Positions 37,993 through 48,223 of a stretch of DNA of 64,000 nt are shown piece by piece. Each line of letters starts with the position of its first letter. Within the stretch, counting starts at the first letter, position 1. A program made the translations under genes and the position numbers. This DNA is from Paenibacillus sp. FSL K6-3182 (GTDB lineage: Bacteria > Bacillota > Bacilli > Paenibacillales > Paenibacillaceae): positions 15,001 through 79,000 of the forward strand of contig NZ_CP150265.1 of NCBI RefSeq assembly GCF_037976325.1. The letters run 5' to 3'. Below the pieces are notes generated by a model. The model ran no database searches. It saw nothing but the letters and a program-made list of their open reading frames with translations, and had not been told where the DNA came from.

Positions 37993-38535
37993 ATGAAAGC
38001 AACTGGAATTGTACGTCGCATCGATGATCTCGGGCGTGTCGTCATTCCGAAGGAGATCCGCCGTACACTGCGTATTCGCGAGGGAGACCCTCTAGAAATA
38101 TTTGTAGATCGTGATGGCGAAGTTATTTTGAAAAAATATTCTCCTATCGGTGAGCTTGGCGACTTCGCTAAGGAATATGCGGAATCGTTATTTGAGGGAA
38201 CAAATCATGTTACATTGATCACGGACCGGGATACCATAATTGCTGTAGCTGGAGCCTCCAAGAAAGAACTGCTTGATAAGCAGGTAGGCACTGTTCTGGA
38301 GAGCTGTATGGAAAATCGCAAGACGCTTGCTGAAGCAAATGGCGGTGCCTTTGAAATTGTGAAGGATACGCAGGAAACTTACAGCTCCTTCGTTATTGCA
38401 CCGATCATTGCTGGTGGCGACCCCATTGGAACAGTCGTGCTGCTTAGCAAGGATGAATCGGTAAAAATGTCTACTATGGAAACAAAAATGGCTGAAACGG
38501 CAGCGGGCTTTTTGGCAAAACAGATGGAGCAATAG
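37993..38535 (+). CDS. spoVT: Stage V sporulation protein T (forespore regulator)
   Basis: A 180-residue regulator. The N-terminal AbrB-type DNA-binding domain (residues 1-50) reads KATGIVRRIDDLGRVVIPKE then IRRTLRIREGDPLEIF, and the C-terminal GAF-type domain spans about 56-178. SpoVT modulates sigma-G genes. It lies upstream of yabM as in B. subtilis. Promoter upstream is sigma-G-like. Confidence 0.97.
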   Translation: MKATGIVRRIDDLGRVVIPKEIRRTLRIREGDPLEIFVDRDGEVILKKYSPIGELGDFAKEYAESLFEGTNHVTLITDRDTIIAVAGASKKELLDKQVGTVLESCMENRKTLAEANGGAFEIVKDTQETYSSFVIAPIIAGGDPIGTVVLLSKDESVKMSTMETKMAETAAGFLAKQMEQ

Positions 38536-38552
38536 TAAGAAATGTGGCTATA

Positions 38553-38596
38553 ACAGCTTCTTTGATCGAGATACACTCGATTGGGGAAGCTTTTTC
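38553..38596 (+). terminator. Terminator of spoVT
   Basis: The stem AGCTTC / GAAGCT with inner ATCGAG / CTCGAT is followed by TTTTTCC. Confidence 0.7.
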
Positions 38597-38662
38597 CACG
38601 TTTACGATTGTGAGGTATAATAGATACCAATAGAAATCGTGCGATAGGCAGGAGTGAACGGA

Positions 38663-41038
<2,376 letters not shown>

Positions 41039-41143
41039 CGCCGCAAGTTGGCGGCGGTGAGCGCTTGTAAAGCAAGTGTTTTTCATGGAGTAATATGAAA
41101 AACGCCAACTGTCTGAGCTTCACAGGTTACCTCGTGTAGATTA

Positions 41144-41182
41144 TTAGGGTTTTCTCTAAAGTTGAGAAAACCTAAGTATTTT
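41144..41182 (+). terminator. Probable terminator of yabM
   Basis: The stem GGTTTTCTC / GAGAAAACC (plus TTAG / CTAA) is followed by ATTTTTTC. The remaining sequence from 41039 to 41270 has no convincing gene. Confidence 0.5.
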
Positions 41183-41270
41183 TTCAGCACAATCATTGCT
41201 GTGCGGCATCGCTTGCCACGGTTGAACATGTAATTTCTCAACGTGATGAATCCACAGATCTGTTTCTGAA

Positions 41271-42003
41271 CATTCCGCATTTCTAATGCCGAATGGCAAA
41301 AAAATGATGCGAAATAAGACTAATATCTAAGCTTATTAGTGGAATATTGATCATTCTGAAGCAAATAGAACTAAATTCTAGTCCTATTTTCGACCATTCC
41401 GCACTTCTGCTGCCCATTGGCAGAAAGCGCTACAAGATAAGACTAATATCTAGGCTTATTTGTGGAATATTGATCATTCTGAAGCAAATAGAACTAAATT
41501 CTAGTCCTATTTCCGACCATTCCGCACTTCTGCTGCCCATTGGCAGAAAGCGCTGCGAAATAAGACTAATATCTAAGCTTATTTGTGGGATATTGATCAT
41601 TCTGAAGCAAATAGAACTAAATTTTAGTCCTATTTCCGACCCTTCCGCGCTTCTGCTGCCCATTGGCAGAAAGCGCTACAAGATAAGACTAATATCTAGG
41701 CTTATTTGTGGAATATTGATCATTCCAAAGCAAATAGAACTAAATTCTAGTCCTATTTCCGACCATTCCGCACTTCTGCTGCCCATTGGCAGAAAGCGCA
41801 ACAAAATAAGACTAATATCTAGGCTTATTTGTGCAATTTTGGTCATTCTGAAGCAAATAGAACTAAATTCTAGTCCTATTTCCGATCATTCCGCACTTCT
41901 GCTTGCCCAGTGGCAGAAAGCATCGCAAAATAAGACTAATATCTGCACTTACTTGTGCAATATTGGTCATTTTGAAGAAAATAGATCTAGTTTCTAGATC
42001 TAT
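41271..42003. repeat. Tandem array of a 123-bp repeat (about 5.5 copies)
   Basis: The landmark GCAAATAGAACTAAATT recurs at 41361, 41484, 41607, 41730 and 41853, always 123 bp apart, with a degenerate sixth copy near 41977 and a partial first copy from 41271. Each unit contains the hairpin CTGCC-CATT-GGCAG, the near-palindromes AGAACTAAATTCT and ACTAATATCTAG-like. Because 123 is a multiple of 3 the array can be read as one open frame, but it lacks any protein character. Confidence 0.95.
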
Positions 42004-42558
42004 AACAATCTCTAGGAATCTAGCAATTATGAGCAGAATTAGTAGAGGTTATTGCATAATCATTACATATTTTTATAAATAATTCTGTTAAATAGGTTAG
42101 TTTCACGGGCAATAAACCTGGTCACCAGCTCATTTATTCTGATCAACAACTCTCTCAATTGATGAACTATTTTTGATAGATATATGTCATTAAGACTAAA
42201 CTATCCGCTATACCCATATTCCATATTGTTTCCTACAAATTGACTATTTCAACCATGAACATCCAGTGTGATATGCTAATCGCAAGCATTTTTTACGGCT
42301 ATATTGAAGTTTATGTCAAATTGGTTCATTATTGATTTTTGAGCAAAAATAAACGATGATTAATCGTGTTTTTATGTATGTGAGCTCGATTTCGAACTCA
42401 TTTTCGAATGCATCCGAGCTCTTACCGAACACACTTCCGAACTCGTTTCAATCCCTATAAACGACCCCAAAAGGTCTTTTTGCAAGTCGCTGGCATTATA
42501 GCTACTCCATCAAATTTCGACCATAATACGAATGAATAGTTAAGGAGGCTTTACCACT
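42004..42558. other. AT-rich non-coding stretch before yabN
   Basis: No gene is visible. There is a small hairpin ACGAT / ATCGT followed by GTTTTT (42353-42373) and another GACC / GGTC followed by TTTTT (42467-42482). CGAACTC-like short motifs occur three times near 42393-42445. No clear promoter for yabN was found. Confidence 0.5.
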
Positions 42559-44055
42559 ATGGCAACCCCAAATCTTACTGTTGTTGGGCTCGGCTCAGGT
42601 GACCCTGACCAAATGACGCTTGGCGTATGGCGCAGGCTGCAAGCAGCGAAGAAAATTTTTGTCCGTACGGCTGAGCATCCTGCAATGTCGATGCTTCTGG
42701 AAATCGGTATGGAATATACCTCATTTGATACTTTGTATGAGCAGCATGACTCCTTTCCAGATGTGTACAAGGCAATAGCTGAGGCGCTTATTTCCGAAGC
42801 GAAAAGCATGAGCACAAGTGTGGACGAGCCTATTATTTATGCGGTTCCCGGGCATCCAATGGTGGCTGAACGCACGGTTCAGCTGCTGCGTGAGCAATGT
42901 CCGGAAGCGGGTATTGAGCTGCAAATTATCGGCGGTGAAAGCTTCCTTGATCAAGCTTTTATTAGTCTTGGAATCGATCCAATAGAAGGTTTTGCGCTGC
43001 TTGATGCAGCTGAATTACAGCCGTCTTTGTTGCAGCCGCAGTTGCATACACTGATTGGACAGGTGTATGATGCCTTCACGGCATCTGATGTTAAGCTTGC
43101 GCTTATGGAGCGTTATCCCGATGACTACGAGGTTGTGGTTGGGCATGCTCTTGGTGTTGCGTCCCAGCAGCAGATCATTCGCGTTCCGCTATACGAGCTT
43201 GATCGCACACCTGGTTACGGTAATTTATCGCTGATTTGGGTACCGCGCTCTGATGATGCAGCGCTTCGCAATCGTTCCTTTGAGCGATTGCATGAGATTG
43301 TATCTATTCTTCGCAGCCCTGAAGGTTGTCCTTGGGATCAGGAGCAGACGCATCAGTCTATCCGCAAAAATTTTATCGAAGAGCTGTATGAAGCGCTTGA
43401 AGCCATCGATAATGATGATCCGGATGCCATGCAGGAGGAATTTGGCGATGTTATCCTGCAAGTGATGCTTCATAGCCAAATGGAAGAAGAGACTGGCGCA
43501 TTTTCCGTCTATGATGTGATACAATCACTTAACGAGAAGCTTATTTTCCGCCATCCGCATGTATTTGGGGACGTTGATGCGAGCAATTCGGAAGAGGCGC
43601 TGGTTAACTGGGAACAAATGAAGGCTGAGGAAAAACGGATTAAAGGAACCGATGTTTCGCGTACGTCGGTACTGGATGGCATTCCGCCAGATCTGCCAGC
43701 ACTCATGAAAGCCTACAAGCTTCAGAAAAAAGCGGCTAAGGTAGGTTTTGATTGGGACGAGCTTGGCCTTGTGCTTGCCAAGATTGAAGAGGAGCTTGCA
43801 GAGCTGCGCGCAGCGATAACCTCGCAATCGGAAGAGGAGCAGGCATCTGAGCTTGGTGATTTGTTATTTGCAGTCGTCAATGCCTCACGTTTCATCCACG
43901 CTGATCCGGAAGAGGCGCTTTCCCGCACGAACAAAAAATTCCGCAGTAGATTTGAATATATTGAGGAACAGCTTCGTATAAGCGGTAAAAATTTTGACCA
44001 GACTGATTTAACAGAAATGGATCGTTGGTGGGAAGAGGCAAAGCGTCAATCCTAG
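42559..44055 (+). CDS. yabN: YabN: tetrapyrrole methylase plus MazG fusion
   Basis: A 498-residue fusion. Residues about 1-220 form a tetrapyrrole-methylase-type domain (TVVGLGSGDPDQMTLGVWRR, AVPGHPMVAERTV). Residues about 250-490 form two MazG modules with the EExxE motif: RSPEGCPWDQEQTHQSIRKN, IEELYEALEAIDNDD and EEFGDVILQVMLHS. MazG proteins hydrolyse nucleoside triphosphates, including damaged ones. It lies between yabM and hup/rqcP as in B. subtilis. Confidence 0.95.
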   Translation: MATPNLTVVGLGSGDPDQMTLGVWRRLQAAKKIFVRTAEHPAMSMLLEIGMEYTSFDTLYEQHDSFPDVYKAIAEALISEAKSMSTSVDEPIIYAVPGHPMVAERTVQLLREQCPEAGIELQIIGGESFLDQAFISLGIDPIEGFALLDAAELQPSLLQPQLHTLIGQVYDAFTASDVKLALMERYPDDYEVVVGHALGVASQQQIIRVPLYELDRTPGYGNLSLIWVPRSDDAALRNRSFERLHEIVSILRSPEGCPWDQEQTHQSIRKNFIEELYEALEAIDNDDPDAMQEEFGDVILQVMLHSQMEEETGAFSVYDVIQSLNEKLIFRHPHVFGDVDASNSEEALVNWEQMKAEEKRIKGTDVSRTSVLDGIPPDLPALMKAYKLQKKAAKVGFDWDELGLVLAKIEEELAELRAAITSQSEEEQASELGDLLFAVVNASRFIHADPEEALSRTNKKFRSRFEYIEEQLRISGKNFDQTDLTEMDRWWEEAKRQS

Positions 44056-44235
44056 CTTGCAATTCGTCATGAATCGCCTTTATTCCGCAACAAACGCAAA
44101 AAAATTTCAAATAGCGGCAGGATTTATTTGCTACAAGGCAGAATAAGTATTCTTCGTGAGAGTAAAAATGGGAAGCAAAGGCGGCGCCACAAGCGCCGAC
44201 CACAAATAATGGTTAAAAATTAGGAGGATTTTATA

Positions 44236-44508
44236 ATGAACAAAACAGACTTGATCAACAACATTGCAGAAAAAAGCGGTTTGACTAAACGTGACGTAGA
44301 AGCAGTACTTAACGGCTTCTTGGGCGAAGTAACAGATGCACTTGCTGGTGGCGATAAAGTACAATTGATCGGCTTCGGTACTTTTGAAACTCGCAAACGT
44401 GCTGGACGCACTGGCCGCAACCCGCAAACAGGCGCTCCAATCGAAATTTCAGAAGCAAAAGTTCCTGCATTCAAAGCAGGCAACAAGTTGAAAGAAGCTA
44501 TCCAATAA
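44236..44508 (+). CDS. hup: HU family DNA-binding protein (HBsu-like)
   Basis: This 90-residue protein is a typical HU: MNKTDLINNIAEKSGLTKRD, then DKVQLIGFGTFETRKRAGRT and GRNPQTGAPIEISEAKVPAF. It wraps and bends DNA as a nucleoid protein. A TTAGGAGG ribosome site lies close upstream, and in the leader there is a small GC-rich hairpin (GGCGC / GCGCC near 44183-44197). rqcP starts 4 bp after its stop codon. Confidence 0.97.
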   Translation: MNKTDLINNIAEKSGLTKRDVEAVLNGFLGEVTDALAGGDKVQLIGFGTFETRKRAGRTGRNPQTGAPIEISEAKVPAFKAGNKLKEAIQ

Positions 44509-44511
44509 TTT

Positions 44512-44802
44512 ATGCGATTAGATAAATTTCTTAAGGTATCCCGGCTGATCAAACGCCGTACCGTTGCGAAGGATGTATCCGAGCAAGGTCGCGTATGGAT
44601 CAACGGCCGCGAAGCGAAAGCTAGCAGCGCCGTCAAAGTCGGTGATGAGCTCCAAATCCAGTTCGGTCAAAAAATCGTAACCGTTCGCGTTGAGCGAATT
44701 GCGGAGACGACCCGTAAGGATGAAGCCGGAGAGCTGTATACCTTGGTGAAAGAAGAGCAACGCCAGCGCGAGAATACGCTCGACTGGGAAGTACCGCAAT
44801 AA
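44512..44802 (+). CDS. rqcP: RqcP (YabO), S4-domain ribosome quality control factor
   Basis: A 96-residue S4 RNA-binding protein: MRLDKFLKVSRLIKRRTVAK, WINGREAKASSAVKVGDEL. In B. subtilis RqcP binds stalled 50S subunits with RqcH and allows poly-alanine tailing. There is no good ribosome site, so translation is probably coupled to hup 4 bp upstream, an unusual pairing that would tie its synthesis to an abundant protein. A strong terminator follows. Confidence 0.93.
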   Translation: MRLDKFLKVSRLIKRRTVAKDVSEQGRVWINGREAKASSAVKVGDELQIQFGQKIVTVRVERIAETTRKDEAGELYTLVKEEQRQRENTLDWEVPQ

Positions 44803-44806
44803 CAAC

Positions 44807-44849
44807 AAGACTGCCTACAAGCATAATACTTGCAGGCAGTCTTTTTTTT
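44807..44849 (+). terminator. Terminator after rqcP
   Basis: The stem AAGACTGCCTACAAG / CTTGCAGGCAGTCTT (one mismatch) is followed by eight T. Confidence 0.94.
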
Positions 44850-44933
44850 GTGCCCAATAAGCAGCTTCTAAATTTTACGAGATTCCCTGTTTCAACATCA
44901 TAAATTATGTTTATATACTCGGAGGACTGTTCG

Positions 44934-45677
44934 ATGAATCATCTGCAGCTGCCCATTCCCGAGTATCGGCGAAAGGGCTTTTCATTGCTTGCGCATGCTT
45001 GTGCTCTCTATTTCAAAAACATTGTACCCATTCTATTTCTAACAGCGATAATTACGATTCCGGTTGAGGCTATTAAAAACTATTACTATTTTGAACCGGA
45101 AGACGGCTTTATTTATATGCCCGTCAACAGCATGGATAGTGTGACCAGTCTATTTTTCCTATGTGTCATCACGCCGATGATTATGTATTACATACTTGGT
45201 AAAATGTCGGGGAATAGCAGTGGCATTGTGCTGCCCATTCTGTGGGGGCTTCGCAAATGGCCGCGCATGATTGTGTACACTTTTCTACACGGCATCATTG
45301 TAATTGCGGGATTTATCGTATTTATTGTTCCGGGTTTCTTGTTTGTCGTATGGCTGATGCTGATGCCTATTATTGTTTCTATTGCTGATACATCGCGGAT
45401 AAATCCGATGACAGTTAGCCGTGATTTGGCACGCGGGCGTTATTTCAAGCTTGTAGGCTATGCGATTGGCGGATACGTTATGGTCATAGTGCTTACCAGC
45501 ATTATCGTTTTTATTTTCTCTCTTTTTGTGAATCAATCATTGATAACCGCGACGATATTTGATTTATGCTATAGCCTATTTAACCAGTTGGTAACCATTG
45601 TACTATTGCTAGTTTTTCTACAGGTATATACAGAAAGAAACGACGACGCGCTGAATGCTATGAATCAAGCAGATTAG
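44934..45677 (+). CDS. Multi-pass membrane protein, DUF975/YciC-like
   Basis: A 247-residue protein with about six membrane segments: about 27-44, 71-92, 115-140, 145-160, 180-205 and 213-232. The repeated pattern of long helices with VPGFLFVVWLMLMPIIVSIADT resembles the glycerophosphodiester-phosphodiesterase membrane domain or DUF975 proteins; function unknown. The start follows GGAGGA by seven bases. It is inserted between rqcP and yabP, which are adjacent in B. subtilis. Confidence 0.8.
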   Translation: MNHLQLPIPEYRRKGFSLLAHACALYFKNIVPILFLTAIITIPVEAIKNYYYFEPEDGFIYMPVNSMDSVTSLFFLCVITPMIMYYILGKMSGNSSGIVLPILWGLRKWPRMIVYTFLHGIIVIAGFIVFIVPGFLFVVWLMLMPIIVSIADTSRINPMTVSRDLARGRYFKLVGYAIGGYVMVIVLTSIIVFIFSLFVNQSLITATIFDLCYSLFNQLVTIVLLLVFLQVYTERNDDALNAMNQAD

Positions 45678-45843
45678 GTTCTAATTCTCGTCCACGCACC
45701 ATAAGCTAGTCTTAACATATAAGACAGGATAAGCTTCACGCCTATGCCCTTCTTATATTTGAACGCGAAACGTATGCTGCGCCGCACTAGCTCGGCTGTA
45801 GCCGTTTACGCCAAGACATGTTAACGAAGCGGAGGACGAGTCT

Positions 45844-46131
45844 ATGGTTGACCAAGGCAAGGGGCAGAAGCGTCAGGAAGTCAAAATGCTAAATCGCAAG
45901 CTGCTGGAGCTTACCGGCGTCGTAAACGTAGAGAGCTTTGACAGCGAAGAGTTTTTACTCGAAACAGAGCTTGGCTTCTTGGAGGTTAAGGGCCAAAATT
46001 TGCATATGAAGCTTCTTAGCCTTGAACAGGGAATGGTAACTATTGAAGGACTCGTCCATTCGCTCGCCTATATGGACAGCAACAATTCCTCCTCTAAATC
46101 CAAAGGGTTGTTCGGGAAGCTATTTAAGTGA
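45844..46131 (+). CDS. yabP: Sporulation protein YabP
   Basis: This 95-residue protein matches YabP: NRKLLELTGVVNVESFDSEE, then FLLETELGFLEVKGQNLHMK. YabP is made in the mother cell and is needed for late sporulation, with a fold like the YqfC family. The gene overlaps yabQ by 4 bp (GTGA). The first ATG gives a slightly short N-terminus compared with B. subtilis (100 residues). Confidence 0.93.
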   Translation: MVDQGKGQKRQEVKMLNRKLLELTGVVNVESFDSEEFLLETELGFLEVKGQNLHMKLLSLEQGMVTIEGLVHSLAYMDSNNSSSKSKGLFGKLFK

Positions 46132-46736
46132 CGCTTAATATGCAATGGTTAACGATGGCGGTCATGCTATTATCAGGCCTTGGCATGGGAACAGTATTCG
46201 ACGGCTACCGAGTCGTGACGAATGAGCTCAAGCTTCCGCGCTGGTGGCTTCCGGTGCTTGATGTCGTTTACTGGATGGCAGCGGCATTGATCGTCTTTCG
46301 GGTACTGTACGCTAGCAACAATGGCGAGGTGCGAGCGTACGTTTTTATCGGACTGGCTATTGGGATGGTCATCTATTATTTCTTTTTTAGCAGAATCGTT
46401 ATTCAAGTCGTAAAATGGATCATCGGAGCCGTTCGCAAACTAATCCAAATTGTGCTAAAATGCCTGGATATTCTTATCGTTAAGCCGATTTTACTGCTCT
46501 ATAAGTTGGTAAAGGTAATTTTGGCATTTGGGTCTGCGCTCACTATTTTCACTCTAAAAATTGTGATACAATTAGTCCGTCCATTTTGGAAATTGTTTGT
46601 TTGGATGGCAGGTCCAGTCATTCGTCCGCTTGGACGGTGGCTATCGCGCTACGCTGCCAAATGGCAATTAGTTGGCAAGCTGAGAGGATTTGGACAACGA
46701 ATAGCTCGATTGTGGAGCAAATGGTTTAGGAGGTAA
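46128..46736 (+). CDS. yabQ: Spore cortex membrane protein YabQ
   Basis: A 202-residue membrane protein with segments near 6-25, 36-58, 68-88 and a long hydrophobic amphipathic stretch (about 95-150), followed by a basic tail. The N-terminus TLNMQWLTMAVMLLSGLGMG and DGYR resemble B. subtilis YabQ, which is needed for spore cortex formation. GTG start overlapping the yabP stop codon. Confidence 0.88.
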   Translation: MTLNMQWLTMAVMLLSGLGMGTVFDGYRVVTNELKLPRWWLPVLDVVYWMAAALIVFRVLYASNNGEVRAYVFIGLAIGMVIYYFFFSRIVIQVVKWIIGAVRKLIQIVLKCLDILIVKPILLLYKLVKVILAFGSALTIFTLKIVIQLVRPFWKLFVWMAGPVIRPLGRWLSRYAAKWQLVGKLRGFGQRIARLWSKWFRR

Positions 46737-46744
46737 CACCGCTC

Positions 46745-47053
46745 ATGGCAAAAGCAGCTGAGAATAAAACGCCAGGGAATGCTGGCACAAAACGCCGGTT
46801 CAAACTATGGATGATGTTCATCGTGCTATTTATGGGCTGGGCGGGGTATACAATTTTTGGCCAAATGCAGCAGAAGAACGCAACAGGTTTGAAGCTGACT
46901 ACAATTCAAGATAAGCTTGATGTTACCACCAAAGAAACCGAGGAGCTTAAACGTCAAATTGAACGATTAAACGACCCAGAATATATCGAACAGCTAGCAA
47001 CAAAAGAGCAGGGCATGGTAAAGAAGGGCGAGCAGCAAATTTTCAGTGACTAA
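46745..47053 (+). CDS. divIC: Cell division protein DivIC (FtsB-like)
   Basis: A 102-residue septum initiator. It has a basic cytoplasmic N-terminus, one membrane segment (about residues 22-42), then a coiled coil (DKLDVTTKETEELKRQIERL) and a C-terminal DPEYIEQLATKEQGMVKKGEQ motif typical of DivIC/FtsB. It partners with DivIB and FtsL at the division site. It follows yabQ by 8 bp. Confidence 0.93.
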   Translation: MAKAAENKTPGNAGTKRRFKLWMMFIVLFMGWAGYTIFGQMQQKNATGLKLTTIQDKLDVTTKETEELKRQIERLNDPEYIEQLATKEQGMVKKGEQQIFSD

Positions 47054-47081
47054 TTAGGGCGTCAATTCGGGTGAACGTCTG

Positions 47082-47111
47082 TTGACCTTACTTGAACGGT
47101 TCGGTTATAAT
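47082..47111 (+). promoter_or_regulatory. Sigma-A promoter of yabR
   Basis: TTGACC (47082-47087) and TATAAT (47106-47111) are 18 bp apart. The predicted start site is at about 47118, where the hairpin repeat begins. Confidence 0.75.
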
Positions 47112-47118
47112 CACGTTA

Positions 47119-47187
47119 ATAGCGTTTTCGCAAAACTTTTAGCATATGCTTATGAATTCAGTTTTGCTTCGCATAACTTTTAGGGAG
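47119..47187 (+). repeat. Leader hairpin repeat, copy B (before yabR)
   Basis: Two hairpins, GTTTT-CGC-AAAAC (47124-47136) and GTTTTGC-TTC-GCATAAC (47161-47177, one mismatch), are joined by TTTAGCATATGCTTATGAA. The second hairpin is followed by TTTTAGGGAGG, the ribosome site. Same layout as copies A and C. Confidence 0.8.
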
Positions 47188-47201
47188 GAACATTTTATTT
47201 T

Positions 47202-47720
47202 ATGGCAATTGAAGTGGGCGCTAAGTTAGAAGGAAAAGTGACAGGCATTACGCATTTTGGGGCATTTGTCGACTTGTCGGGAGGTGTCACGGGTCTTGTT
47301 CACATTTCGGAAATTGCTGATAATTACGTCAAAGACGTGAAGGATCACCTGAAGATCGACGATGTCGTGAAAGTCAAAGTGATCAACGTGGACAAAGACG
47401 GAAAGATCGGGCTTTCCATTAAGCAAGCCATTGACCGGCCAGAAGGCCAACCAGCGCCACAACAACGCGAGCGTCACAGCGGAGGCGGCGGTGGAAGCAC
47501 TGGCGGTAGTGGTGGTGGTGGCGAACGTTTCAACCGCGGTGGCGGTGGTGGTGGCGGCGGACGTCCCTTCAACAAGCAATCGGCTGGCAGACCGGCATAC
47601 GGTAAACCGTCATTCGAGGATAAAGTGTCACGGTTCCTGAAAGACAGCGAAGAGCGCATCTCCTCTTTGAAGAAGAATACGGAGGGCAAACGCGGCGGAC
47701 GCGGTGCCAAGCGAGTATAA
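47202..47720 (+). CDS. yabR: S1-domain RNA-binding protein YabR
   Basis: A 172-residue protein. Residues about 5-75 form an S1 domain (GAKLEGKVTGITHFGAFVDL, then VHISEIADNYVKDV and VKVINVDKDGKIGLSIKQA). Residues about 90-130 are a glycine-rich stretch (GGGGGSTGGSGGGG-like), followed by a basic C-terminus with VSRFLKDSEERISSLKKN. B. subtilis YabR is only 128 residues, so the Gly-rich segment is an expansion. Likely binds the ribosome or RNA. Leader contains hairpin repeat B. Confidence 0.92.
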   Translation: MAIEVGAKLEGKVTGITHFGAFVDLSGGVTGLVHISEIADNYVKDVKDHLKIDDVVKVKVINVDKDGKIGLSIKQAIDRPEGQPAPQQRERHSGGGGGSTGGSGGGGERFNRGGGGGGGGRPFNKQSAGRPAYGKPSFEDKVSRFLKDSEERISSLKKNTEGKRGGRGAKRV

Positions 47721-47747
47721 GCTGAATCGTCATAACATTATACATGA

Positions 47748-47776
47748 AGCAGAACCTAACCGGTTCTGCTTTTTTT
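47748..47776 (+). terminator. Terminator of yabR
   Basis: The stem AGCAGAACC / GGTTCTGCT with a 4-nt loop is followed by seven T. Confidence 0.93.
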
Positions 47777-48019
47777 GCATCCAGCTGCACAATATTTCCC
47801 GCGATAATGTATAAGCGCATACAGGTTGCTGTCGAAGCAGGACAATAAGACTGCGTATATGCTGGTGAATGTTTGGATGAGCCTCTAATTGTCACGGTCA
47901 ATGTCGTTTGTAAAGCGCGCAGAATCGTAAAAAAAATACTTTTCTCTAATCCTCCATCATTCCCGACACATTATAACCTCGATTCGCCATCATTTCGAAA
48001 GTGCACAACACATATTTTG

Positions 48020-48186
48020 TTGTCGGACCTGTGTGATTTGGTTGTGCAAGAGGCATTGAAATCCCATACGGGATATATGTTTGACAGTGAAATGACAATG
48101 ACCGCAATGCCATTTATTTTTGTCGGAAAAAATTTACAATTCAGTTGCTTTAACTGACAAACTTTATGCGGACAACCTCCTATAAT
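48020..48186 (+). promoter_or_regulatory. Spo0A-type promoter of spoIIE
   Basis: CTGACA (48154-48159) and a perfect TATAAT (48181-48186) are 21 bp apart, the exact unusual spacing of the B. subtilis spoIIE and spoIIG promoters that need Spo0A. TTGTCGGA, one base from the 0A box TTGTCGAA, occurs at 48020-48027 and 48120-48127. A perfect TGTCGAA lies at 47830. The rest of the gap from 47777 shows no gene and no tRNA. Confidence 0.78.
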
Positions 48187-48223
48187 GAAAAACACATTAC
48201 ATTCGGAATGGTGGTGTCTGCTC

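Noticed and set aside
41083..41280. Minus-strand open frame of 65 codons with a hint of transposase-like residues
   Set aside because: Too short and too vague; no terminal inverted repeats or second fragment could be found, so an insertion-sequence remnant is not supported.
41347..41997. Open frame of 216 codons across the 123-bp repeats
   Set aside because: The frame stays open only because the repeat unit is a multiple of 3 and lacks stops in that frame. There is no ribosome site, and the 41-residue repeat has no recognisable protein pattern.
47777..48150. Possible tRNA genes between yabR and spoIIE, as in B. subtilis
   Set aside because: No cloverleaf with a GTTCRANNC T-arm could be found in this gap.
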